From Laetiporus sulphureus 93-53 (taxonomy: Eukaryota > Basidiomycota > Agaricomycetes > Polyporales > Laetiporaceae), in contig NW_024468533.1 in assembly GCF_001632365.1 (NCBI RefSeq), positions 103,494-167,493 of the forward strand: a stretch of 64,000 bases of DNA. Direction: 5' to 3'. Of this stretch, positions 50,790-61,599 are shown one piece after another. The notes under the pieces are model-generated. The model saw only the letters and a list, made by a program, of their open reading frames with translations. It was not told where the DNA came from and searched no databases. The translations under genes were made by a program, and so were the position numbers. Positions within the stretch are counted from its first letter, which is position 1; each line of letters starts with the position of its first letter.

Positions 50790-51776
50790 TCAGTGTCCAG
50801 ATGTGACCTCCACGAAACGGGGCGCCACCAACGATTCTTCCGACGAGTCCTCCTCCCATGGTGGCAGCAGCTTCCGCGGCCTCACGCTAACCCTCACGAA
50901 GCACCCGATCTGGAACACCAGCTGGTCTCTACACCGCCCCGCCACATCCGGAGTCTGGAGCAGCTCCGGGTTCACATCCAGAACCGCCTCAACAAGGCTG
51001 AGGTACGTCAGATTATGTGTGGGCGCACGGCGCAGCGTCCGCAACAGTGCCTGCGTGAAGGACCCTCCTTGCGGCGTGTCCTCTGCCACCTCGTCCTCCC
51101 GACACGCGACGAGCACGACATGCGAGGACATATCAGGCTTCCAATCGCTCCTCGTCACGCTCCCCGGCGCCCACCGCTTCCTCGCATTCCGCTCTGCCGC
51201 AGCGAGCATCGCGTCCAGCTGGCCCTCCAGCGGGGGCTCGTAGCGGGCTTTTGTCAGCGCGCAGCGGTTGCTGCTGCCAGCTGAGAAGCAGCAGTCGAGG
51301 ATCACGGTGATGTTCTCGCTCTTTGCGTCCCGCAGCTCCCCCATGAACAGCTGGATCTCCCGGTCGCTGATGTCGGGCGTGCGCTTTCCTGTTGGGAACC
51401 TCGAGCTTCCACGGTCGCGAGGGAGGATTGCTTCTACCGTCTCCGAGGGGCACTCCGTGGATGGCGAGGGATACGTCGTCCCGTGGCCGGCGAAATAGAC
51501 GAGAACGGCGTCACCACGCTCGATGTTGTCGTTATCCCGCAGAAAGGTGTAGAGCGTGTCGAGGATGCGTTTCCGTGTGGCGTCACCATTCGTGAGCGTG
51601 CGGATGTGCTCTTGGGGAACGTGCAGCGAGCCGAGGAGGTAATCTCGGACGTCGAGCGCATCTTTGACGGCGCCGTTCAGTCGAGATGCGTGCTCGTAGT
51701 CGTCGATGCCTATGAGAACGGCCCAGGTACGCAGCCCGCGGACGAGAAGGCTCGACGATAGCGGCAACCTTGCGAA
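50790..51776 (-). CDS. Metacaspase-like (C14 caspase domain) protein
   Basis: A caspase-fold cysteine protease. The long exon encodes LRTWAVLIGIDDYEHASRLN, AVKDALDVRDYLLGSLHVP, the catalytic His in VLVYFAGHGTTYP and the catalytic Cys in VILDCCFSAGSSN, followed by VVLVACREDEVAEDT and the family-typical GGSFTQALLRTLRR. It ends with an acidic, Ser-rich tail (LPPWEEDSSEES) at 50790. The exon begins at an acceptor (51777–51778), so 5' exons exist. A candidate minus-strand segment at ~51842–51940 (GYAPAARFVNSSWAASVQND then GTACAG) would join in phase, but I have not fixed the start. It points toward the protease-like gene, tail to tail, with 617 bp between the stops. Confidence 0.85.
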   Translation of the reverse strand, partial: FARLPLSSSLLVRGLRTWAVLIGIDDYEHASRLNGAVKDALDVRDYLLGSLHVPQEHIRTLTNGDATRKRILDTLYTFLRDNDNIERGDAVLVYFAGHGTTYPSPSTECPSETVEAILPRDRGSSRFPTGKRTPDISDREIQLFMGELRDAKSENITVILDCCFSAGSSNRCALTKARYEPPLEGQLDAMLAAAERNARKRWAPGSVTRSDWKPDMSSHVVLVACREDEVAEDTPQGGSFTQALLRTLRRAPTHNLTYLSLVEAVLDVNPELLQTPDVAGRCRDQLVFQIGCFVRVSVRPRKLLPPWEEDSSEESLVAPRFVEVTSGH

Positions 51777-53250
51777 CTGTCAGCATATGGTAAGTCTACG
51801 ACAGATACAAGTATTATCGGTGTATGGACGTGCCTGTACGTCGTTTTGGACAGAAGCTGCCCACGAAGAGTTTACAAATCTCGCTGCCGGAGCGTATCCA
51901 GGGCGGGAAGACTGTGGTCGATGAGACTTTGGTCACTGTGGCGGTCGAGATAGCCTGCATACCTTGGTCATTGTGCTTGAACTTGCTGTCCGTGGTGTGC
52001 GGCGCGGATACTTGGATACTCGCTCCGCTCCAGTGAGTGGTCTAGTATATATGTATGGCTACACAGAGCACAGATATGCACCGGATACGTCAGGCTGTAC
52101 AGCTTAACGCCGACCTCAGTTTTTCAAAGGCTGCTGTCATTCAAGGCGTCGGCACTAGAACGTTTGCATTTAGAGCGACCACACAGCCTTGCACAGCCAA
52201 GCGGGCGTGAAGAAGGGACCAGTACTGCTAGTTGCGAGGCGAACATGGCATGGTCGGTACCGCTTTATTACCCGGAATTCTCCATATAGATCCTGGCCTC
52301 TCACAGATCTCACCGGCTGCTCACCACGATTGCCCAAATATCTGTGGTCCATTCTCACGCGCACAGCTGTTACGGAACTTGATACAGGTTACATTCCATA
52401 TAACACCTCTAGTATCAAGTCCAGACCGCAAGCCTGCATTGTGTTACAAAAAAGGTTAGGACCAGCGCAACGCACGCTCAGCGCTATCCTCATTGCTGGA
52501 GCTATGCATCAAACACTGATATGTGCGCTGAGCATGGTCGATGAATCGATGATATCCGGATACCAGCGGTGGACACAAGGACGATATACTGAAGACAGCA
52601 GATCATCGCAACAAGGCAGCGAACGTTGTGGACACAGCCAGCGTCACAGCAAGTCATCATTCCACGCGGTTCAAATGGCTTCATCGCCAGCTTCCACCGG
52701 AGCACTGCGTGGTACATTCCTGGCCACTGGCACCACTTATGGCCATCCAAGTCGGATCAAGGACATGCGTGTCTGAAAGCTCTGCATCGGCGCTTGGGGA
52801 GTCAAGCAAATTCAGCTTATTCACATCTATCGGTACGGTGCCGCACACTACACAGCGAGACACAGGGCTGTTGATATTCGGCCAGCAGAGAGAGGGGGGA
52901 AAGCGTAGTACGCACAGGTAGCTACAACAAACGCGTCGCGCCTGGGGAGCGGACCGCTGGCCGCGCAGTGTACGTGCTGACTTCAATGTCCACCCGGTTG
53001 TATACCCCCTTTTATTTATATGACCGGGCGCGTTAGCATCCGTCTAGACACTGAATGGCATTGGCTTTCAAGCCGGATGGCCCTAACGCCTGGACGTTGA
53101 CGTGCAGGAAAGATTTTATGTGCGTGAACATATGCAACCTTTACCTACCTTCACAGGTCTCAGCACATTCGAACGACAGACGACTGCTGCATACATCGAC
53201 CCATTCGTCTAGGAAGAGCGTGTTCCTCTGTATCTTCTCCATTTTCTTGC
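51777..53250. other. 5' region of the caspase-like gene and low-coding DNA
   Basis: Upstream exon(s) of the caspase-like gene probably lie in 51800–52045. Beyond, to 53250, frames such as 52189–52776 have no domain or codon bias. The minus strand holds TATA-like AT runs near 52045 and 53005–53025. Confidence 0.35.
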
Positions 53251-53456
53251 GTGACAAGCAAATACATGCCCGCCGAAGTACAGAAAATCCTGCCATCTGC
53301 CACACGTTCGTTGCATCTCCCGTTGGTCAAGCTTAGCTGACTCTATGCTCGTTCTCTATCATGTCAAGCAAGTGCATGCCCCGCCCGAGTGCAGAAAATC
53401 CTGCCATCTGCCTCGCATTCGTTGCATCTCCCGTTGGTCAAGCTTAGCTGACTCCT
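53251..53456 (+). repeat. Two-copy tandem repeat, period ~110 bp
   Basis: About 95 bp at 53251–53345 recur at 53361–53456 with small changes. The core gttggtcaagcttagctgac is identical in both. No matching unit was noticed elsewhere in the window. Confidence 0.8.
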
Positions 53457-53782
53457 CTCTGCTGGTGGTCCCGAAGAAGTCCGAGTACGACTTTGGTTTC
53501 GTCGAACTGCATGTGCGCCACATCCTTTGCCCTCCCACCGACATCCATATTGAGGCCGAATATGGAAGCGGCTTCCCTGAGCTAGAAACGCTCGAGGAGA
53601 ATAAACGTCGTTCATAAGGGAACCTATTCCCGGCGATAGCAAAGAAAGTGCGCTATTACATCCATTCCAGCTCGAAGTTGAAGTCCTATAAGACCCGCTC
53701 GGATTACAAGGAACCAGTTGACGAAGAATCACTACGGGAGGCTCGTGAAGGACCTTACTGCCGAAGTGCACGCATCGCCTAA
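53457..53782 (+). pseudogene. Coding-like sequence with internal stop, unidentified
   Basis: One frame reads as plausible protein (SEYDFGFVELHVRHILCPP, IHIEAEYGSGFPELETLEEN), meets a TAA at ~53615–53617, and continues in the same frame with AIAKKVRYYIHSSSKLKSYK and YKEPVDEESLREAREG. I do not recognise the family. It may be a decayed gene, or two exons whose intron I cannot define. Confidence 0.25.
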
Positions 53783-54119
53783 GCCGAACTACCGCTATGC
53801 TGTCGGAGTGCCCCAGCTTCACAATGTATCACCGTCGATCAGTGCTCGCTTGCCTATTCGTATACTCTGGCTACACCGTGCACGAGTGTCAACAGAGAAG
53901 CGCATACATCAAGAAGCCGCCCAACCACCCACGAAGCACTACGACAGCGATACCCATAGCAGTGTCCTGACGAGCTGTGCAGATGAGGCGACCGGATCTG
54001 CGAGGATCGTTCCAGACATTTCGTTCGACATCCCCGTGGTCGCATCTCTCGGGGGCGTTAGGGTGCGCAGCGACTGCTCGACACCCTTTTCACGCCTAAG
54101 TCATGACTGGATGTCATCA

Positions 54120-54400
54120 GAACATTTTTCGACCGTGATAGTGTATCAGTGAGGTCTCCTGCCGGTGAGCCAGATAACAGGACCGTAACACGCAGACAAG
54201 CTAACTGTGAGTGACCTTGCCCAGCAAGCCGCATGCTCTTGAAGAAAAGTGCGGAACCGGACATTGAATCGCTAAAGTCGACTGAATCTGAGGCGGAGTG
54301 GCGGGAACATTCTTGTGCCACTCTATGGCCTGACTTAGAGACCAGCTTTGCAACGTTCTCGCACGATCTTGCATATAAGCGCAACGACAGGCCAAACTAG
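54120..54400 (+). other. Possible 3' exons of a small unidentified gene
   Basis: RTFFDRDSVSVRSPAGEP ... RRQAN can be spliced through a short GTGAGT–CAG intron (~54207–54223, only ~17 bp, so doubtful) to RMLLKKSAEPDIESLKSTES, HDLAYKRNDRPN and a stop at 54398–54400. Composition is protein-like, but there is no recognised domain and the intron is too short to trust. Confidence 0.2.
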
Positions 54401-54976
54401 CGGGAGAATAAGCATCTATACTTGATCAGGGAGCGGCCGCCACCTATCTATCGTCTAAAATAATACAACCAACTCTGAAACACCGCGCGCAAACAACATG
54501 ATCAAGATGACGACGTAACCAGCCCGCAGAGGAGTCATTGCTGTTTTTACAGTACCAGTAACGAACCGACGGCAAAGAGACGGCGCAAGCATATATGTAA
54601 GTAAATCGTGATGAGTAGCTACCAGTAAGGAATGTCAGTTCGATCATCTATATCTAACAAATGCAGTGGCAGACGAGCAACCGTATGTCCAAGAACGCGA
54701 GAACCTCTATCAACTGTGAAGAGAAAATGCAGGGGAGATGTCAGTTACTGTGGTATATGTGATGTAGGTGCGTATGCTGAGTATGGTACTCAGTGAGGAC
54801 GCGGAGGTATCCATGGCGAGCGCGCCGGGGCTGAGCAGATAAGCAGGCACTGCAGGCGATGCAATCTAGGTGATGGAAGGATAACGGAGACTAAACGAGG
54901 GGAGAACTTGTCGAGAAGGGGCGGATGATAGTGATGCGAGAGCATATGAGGTGAGGTGCGATGAAGAAGCACCTGA

Positions 54977-57900
54977 TCAGAGAGAGAACACACCGCCCGC
55001 TCTGCGGCGCGATTGGACGGGATGCACGATGACGAGGGAGATGCCAAGACCGACAGTAAGACCGATTGATACGGAAACAAGCTGCAGTGCGGTGTCGAAA
55101 CCGGACAAGTACGATGTTTCAGATGACGAGCCGCTCGTCTCCGCAGTGACAAACGAGAACAACCCGCCGTTGGCGAGCCCAGAAGGCAGCTGGAAGAGAA
55201 TACCCGTAATCTAGAAGAAGCGCATCCGCGTGTCAGACCAACCGATGTTGTCGAAGGGAGTATAATGGATCCTCACCATGACGACAAACGCGTTCCCATT
55301 GAAGAACTTGCCATACAAGTTCGCGAGGAAGCCGACCGCCATGCCGCCCACGGCAGCAGGAATATCATTCTGGTTGGGAAACTTCGTGCCGGTGAAATGA
55401 TTACACACCCAACCAACGCATGAGATCGCCACGAGAATGTACTGTGTGGCAGCCAAAATTAGCGCAAAAACGCGAGCAAACAAGCAGTCATACCGTTTCT
55501 TTGCGATTGTAAGGCGCCTGATTCCGAAGGCTCAAGAATAACGAGTACATTGGTACTGTCAAAAACGCCCACCACTCGGATGGCGTAATCTGGTACCATG
55601 GCCCACCTGCAGGATGACTCTGATTACACGTTAAGTCATCCGAACCCGCGAGCGTATGATGTGTCATCTTTGAGTAGATCGTTGCGCCAATTGAGAGACC
55701 AAATCCAAGGAAGAGAGAGTAGATGATGGAGAAGCACACCCGGACAGCGCCAGAGACGAGATTGCGTGACGACAGCTCCAGACTACCGCAGAGGATGATA
55801 AAACCCTACAGACGGCAGACAGATTAGCACGCAAAGGCGAATGGAACTGAGGTTACGTACGGGGAGGATTAGCACGATGGACGCAGCACCGATAGCAGTA
55901 TAGCAGAAGATGTGGCTGTCAGCGAGAGCAGCGGCGATGAAGCTGAATAGTAGAGTGACGGTAATCCTACAGGAGTATTTAGCAATCGCTTGTTAAAACA
56001 AACAGAATAAAACAGACATACTCAAAGACGTTGGAGTACAGCTCATTCTTCGCAACAAGAAGCTGTATGACGATCAGGAGGCATCCGAGCGGGAACGAGA
56101 TCAACGAGTCAATGAACGACCCGTTGAAACTGACACTACAAATGAATGCCGAGCAGAAGCCTCCGATCAATACCAGCTGCCAAAACTTGTACAGCTGCGG
56201 CTTCCGCATCAGATCATCCAGCGCGACCGACGCGTCCTTGACCGAGATCTCGTCGTGGATCACCTTCCAATACAGCGCATACGCGTCCTGCAGCTTGCCG
56301 ATGTCGAGCGCGCTCCCCTGACGGATGAACTTGATGTTGCTCGTGCTCGTCGCCGAGTCGTCAAACGAGATGAGCATCACGTCGGGGAGGTACATGCAGC
56401 TCAACGGGATGTCGAGCACCTTTCCGGTTGCCTGGATCTGCGCCTGCAGCCTGTGTGTCGGCCCGCCAAACATCATCATCGCGCGCGCCAGCTTCAGAAT
56501 AAACTCCTGGCGCTGCACGATCTCCGCAACGTGCCGTGTGATCTGCAGTAACGTAGCCAGGATGTCAGCGTATCAACACATCGACAAACGCTGCGTGAAT
56601 ACACACGTAGATCTCAGCCTTTTTCCGCTTCCGCCGTTCGCGCCGCTGCTTATCCGCCTTATCCTTCGCACGTATCTTTTCCTTTTCTCTCATAAGCCAC
56701 TCCTCCTCGCTCGTCGTCGGCGACCCAGGCGTGCTCGGCGTATTCGCGCGACTCCACGTCCTCTTCGGCAGTTCCTTCAACACTTCCGTCCAATTCGTCC
56801 TCGACCTGACCGACTGAGGCGAGCCCTCATTCTCATAAGATTTCATCGGGAACGACGACGTCCGCAAGTGCGACGGGTGTTCGGGCACCGTGTCGATCGA
56901 GGTCGTCGGCGACTCGAAGTGCGCACTGCGCGGCCGGCGGAGAATGTGTTCGAGCTCGTTCGCTTCAGATGCATTCGTCGTCTCCGCGGAAGGCAAATTC
57001 GCGTCCAGCGAGTATCTTTACAGTGGCCACATGGTGCATGAGCAGATGATCGAAAATGAAGGGGCCCACCGAAAGACAAATGAACTTACCGTGAGAGATG
57101 ATAACCCGGCCGCTTGATGCTCGGCGCAAGCGTACTGTTCGCAGGCGCAGCGACGCCCGAGATATTACCGGTGCTCGCAATGAGCGGGCCAAACACTCCC
57201 GCACCATTGCGCGCTTGTGGTGGCCGTGAATCGCCCCACGGCCTCGGCAGACGGACGTTGGACAGGGTCGCGAGCGACACCGATGATCCGTTCGCCGAAC
57301 CCGCCCATCGCGGTGTGCTACGTCCACGCTCTCGTGATGGCGACCTAGACTTACGCCCGAACTCACTCTCCCGCGTCGTTGTCCGCGACCCCGCAAAGAA
57401 CGATGACGGTCGCGACTCGTCAAATGATGACCGTGCTGAGAGCGTGCCGACTGTTCCCGACTGTGCATCGCTCGCATCGTACAGTGAAAGGAGAGCCGAG
57501 AGCACTCCAGCTCCACGCGGCGGGCCCGCCGGCGATAGCGGCTTCTGCGCGTCCTTCTCCACATCCGAGTCGGTCGCCGAGTGGTGGCCGCCAAACGGGA
57601 AGCGCCACTTCTTCTTCCGATTCTCGCGCTTACGAGTCCTGGTACCCGTCCGGTGCACGATCAAGCTGCTACTCGCACCATCCTCCTCCGACGTGCGACC
57701 AAAGTGTGGCATGTGCATGTGTCCGAGTACGCCGCGCCGGTGTGCATTGATCACCTGCTGGGCCTGCTGCACCGAATGCCGCTCCGTCCCTGCGCCTGGC
57801 AGGCCTGCCGTCTCACTCGGATCGATGAATGCCTCACCGGGCACATCGTGTGTCGGTGCCGCGTATTCCGCGGGCGTCGACGACTCTGTCGACGTCGAGT

Positions 57901-59274
57901 CGCGCGTCAGCACCGTGTGTAGCCGTGGAAGGCTGCCCGGTGATACCGATTGATGCCGCTCTAGCGCATCCGTGAGCGTCTCAAAGGCTGATGGCTATAA
58001 AGGAATGATCAACGACATATTCTGTACGAGAGAATGGAAGTGAAGATAGTGTGAAAGAAGCATCACAACACAATGCACGAGGATGCAACGTTGGCTGCAA
58101 TTTTCGTGCTGCGGAAACAGATGGACATCGCAACAATCGGACAGTAGCACGTTGATTCTGCCGTCAACACGTAACGCCGCAGGCTTATCTCGGCGTCTTG
58201 GGCGTAACGCCGCAACGTTAAAACGCTAACTGCGCCTTCGCAGGCATGCGATGAGGTACTATCGCCATGCGATCCGTCGATGCGCAGAATACAAGCTCAG
58301 AGAGCAGATTTAACTACTTCCAGCAACGTGCCCAACATCGCGAAGTAGCGGAGCGCAAGATCGCATGACGATAAGACCATGCGGTGTCACACAGTCGATC
58401 CGAACGTGTCTGGCATCGACGAGGCAGCAAGTGCACATTGTTGATGTAGCTCTGCCAGCCGCGCAGGAGCTGCGACACCTCATGCGACTCGCCCAGCCTG
58501 AACGCTACCGATGGCGGCTTGCCTTGTCGTAATGAGATGGCCATGCTCAACGTCGCATCGTCCATCGCGTCGGCAGGTGAGCGTCGCTCCGACGAGTCAC
58601 AACAAGGATTCATCCGGCCGTTTCCGGTCTCGCCAACGTCTGTAGACGTTCCCTGTCGTGCAGTCTGCCAGACACAACCACGCCTGATCGGTTCGTATCA
58701 GATGCGAAATCGCATCCGCGATAACGAGTGAAACGTCCAACACGCAGACAATTGCCTCCGCGCGTCCGAGACGAGAGCTGCGTTTCAGCCTCATTGCCAG
58801 CCCGCGATATCGCTGGCGGGAATGCCCCCGCTGAGCGCGACAAAGTGTACGAGATGAAAGCGACCGCGTGTGCCTCTCGCAAATCTCTCGCAAACGCTCA
58901 GGAGACGCTACAGCCATCCAAGCGTCCATGCCGTCCCGCACGCACGCACGCACCCTAAACCAGCCCAGAACAAGAAAAACGAACAAGTGAACACGACTCA
59001 CGTCAAGTCCTTGTTCGTCAAGTGCGTGGGCCGCCGAACTCGGAGTTGTTGGTGACTCGTCGGCTTCTGCAACCTGCCACTGAACCTTGCGAGGAGTCTT
59101 CGTGCCGGATCTGCGCGTCCCGCCCGGCGGTCGACCGTCGTGATGATCTATTGGAAGCGGAGAAGAGGTACTCGGAGAACTGCTGTGGTCCATAAGGGTG
59201 GCGGTGGAGGGAGGGCTGCTTGGGAGAAGGATTCCCTCTGGCTGGCGTTGTCCATGATTGAGCGAGGGGGACAT
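54977..59274 (-). CDS. PRM10-like ThrE-family membrane protein
   Basis: Homologous to yeast pheromone-regulated membrane protein Prm10 and bacterial threonine/serine exporters (ThrE plus ThrE_2 halves, about ten membrane segments). Exon 1 (59274–59002) encodes MSPSLNHGQRQPEG ... AAHALDEQGLD. After a 1007-bp intron, exon 2 starts at 57994 with PSAFETLTDALERHQSVSPG, a junction I recall as continuous in relatives. A long disordered, Ser-rich region follows, then a Lys/Arg coiled segment. The ThrE domain is marked by RQEFILKLARAMMMFGGPTH, IPLSCMYLPDVMLISFDD and FWQLVLIGGFCSAFICSVSF. Later membrane segments include FSIIYSLFLGFGLSIG, IPAAVGGMAVGFLANLYGK and a last exon FDTALQLVSVSIGLTVGLGI, ending RAGGVFSL at 54977. 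The substrate in fungi is not known. Confidence 0.88.
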
Positions 59275-61599
59275 AGGATAGTAATGTACATGTGCAGGGA
59301 GTGGAAGAAACGAAAGGTGGGAGAGTGAGTGAGTGAGCAAGAAATAGGACGGTCTGGACTGACGATATAAAGAGCGGGCGGTCTAGACACGAGATTGGTG
59401 GTCGGTGGTAGATGGCCACGGTGGCAGTCGCGACGCGTTCCAAGGAGCGACGCGACAGACGCGCAGAGATGGAAGTCGAAGGCGGATGAAGCGAAGCAGA
59501 AAGAGTTCAAGCTAAGAAACAGCAAACGAAGCCGCGACCGTTCGGTCGTCCTTGTGGTCGTTAACGAGGCTGCCGGGAGCGGGCAAAGAGCTGGAATCCG
59601 ATTCTCGTGGGTGACAAGACGCGCAATTGTTGAAAGCTTGCCATTTCGGTGACATTAATGCAGCATCCATCGGTGTCCCAAAAAGCACGCTTGCCGACCC
59701 GCCGACCGTCGAGAGTGGAGCAGAACCCACACCAATTTTATGCCGCCTGACGTCAAGGGCCAATCGGCTGTCCCGGCCCGCGCCACATTCTCTCGATCGC
59801 CAACCCATTTTGGCCGCGAACCCTCGTCTATGGCTTTTGGGGCGCGTTCGTCGTCTGCCCGACTGCCGACCCGTTGCTGCGCTCTTGTTATCGTCGTCGT
59901 GCGTCTTGGCGGCCACGTTGCCCCGCTGCGCCAATGTCTCCCGCCCTGGTCTCCGGTGGTCATAGCGCTCTTCGTCACCCGCGATGGCCTGCTCAACGCA
60001 CGCGCTGTCAATTAAACGCATGACGGCACCCCACGCTCCTGTGCAGCCCGCCTATGAAGATCCGGCGTTATCTCCTGTGAGTGCATCTTCGCTCTTCTAT
60101 TCATACGGCATACCCCCGCCTCGTTACACGTGCTCCCCGTCGCCATCGCTTCTCCGAAGGGATGCACCATCTTAAGTCTTCTCAATGCATCCATCGACTT
60201 CGCGCTCCAGCGGCCCCGTTCCACGTCCGGAATCTGTGCCACGCCTCCCGTGAACACTGCAATTCAATCGAGTGTATTGAACCTTACCATCGTTCTCATG
60301 CAAATCGCGAACACATTGCGCTCGGTGAACTTGCCGCACCAGCCGGACCCTCTAGGATCTGCTAATAGGTCACTTACTGCGGGAAAAATCATCCACGAGG
60401 CGATTCTTGACAATTCGCTGCACCCTCGATAATCCCCCTGACAGCTCAATTTCACACTCCACATGGCCCGCAGCTGCACCACCCGTGCTCGCATCGTATT
60501 TGATACCCCGAAGTCTTCCGTTCTGTTCATAGCTCGCCCATTTGTCTAAAGTAATGTTTTATCTCACCTTTGGAGCGCGTCGATGTCCGCCGACGCCCTC
60601 GAATCACCTAGACAGATCAGATGCCTCGATGCAGCCAGTGATGGATGGCTTCTCCAGAGAAACGGCGCCCCACGCGTTTGCGACATTGATAATGAGGCAT
60701 ATACTGATACGGCGAGCTAAGAGTCATGGGAGATGTCCGATGGCAAGCTCAGCATCCGCAAGGAAGAAAGAACGACTCCAATTCGGAGCAGGGGGGAGGC
60801 GGGGAGTGGGAGAATTGCTCTATTCAAGGCCAGAGATCGCTTTATATACCTGCAAGTGACAGGGAAGCCCTACATAGAACCAACGTGACGGCTGGAGTCG
60901 AGCGATGACGAAACGAACGAGCGTAGAGCGCCAGGAAAGGAAGGCGTGGCGTGCCATATCGGGGCCACATGACCGAAAAGGAAGACTAATGCAGAAACAG
61001 GAGGCGGCGCGTCGTCGGTGGCATCCTCACACCTTTCAATCGGTCGAATTGAATGTTAAAAACGTTGAACCTTGGGTGGATTGAAATATTGAACGTCAAA
61101 CCTCCAAATATAAGACAACCGCTTGCGATCCGTGCCTAGTCAAGCTTGTAAGTGAGGTGGCAATATTCTACATATAAGATCTGGGAGTGTTGAAGCTCTT
61201 TTCACAGCTGGCATTTCAATCACACGTGTGCGCAGTGCGTCTCTATGAGAGCTCATTTGCTCGTATTTTGACTCTCATTTAGAAATCTCGTTCTCCAGTC
61301 TTCGTGGAGAAATCACCAATGCATTCAATCCGTCGACTGCCGTCTCTCTTCCGAACGAGGCGTAAATTTTTGACTCTGATTGTGAGGCTCAAGCCTTCAT
61401 CCTCTTGTTCTTTGTCTCACTTCGCCTCGTTCTAGACTCGGACCGGCCTGCGGACGAGCGCAATTAATTGCGTGGCGCGGAGGACTCATGTTTTCGTGCA
61501 CACTGCATATCCCTGCGTCTCATTGGTACGCACCTGCAGCCTATTGTCTCAGACTTGGCACTAACAACAACAATCGTAGCCCCCTATATCGCAAGCCTA
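59275..61599. other. Intergenic region with weak coding candidates
   Basis: The promoter of the PRM10-like gene is at the left, where pyrimidine-rich minus-strand sequence precedes its ATG. A frame beginning at ATG 60019 (MTAPHAPVQPAYEDPA) and another over 60130–60432 (SVLNLTIVLMQIANTLRSVN) look mildly protein-like and could belong to one small plus-strand gene, but I cannot join them. From ~60900 to 61600 I see no gene. Confidence 0.3.

Noticed and set aside
52189..52776. 195-codon open frame on the plus strand
   Set aside because: Translation is low-complexity and unrecognised, with overlapping equally open frames; not supported as a gene.
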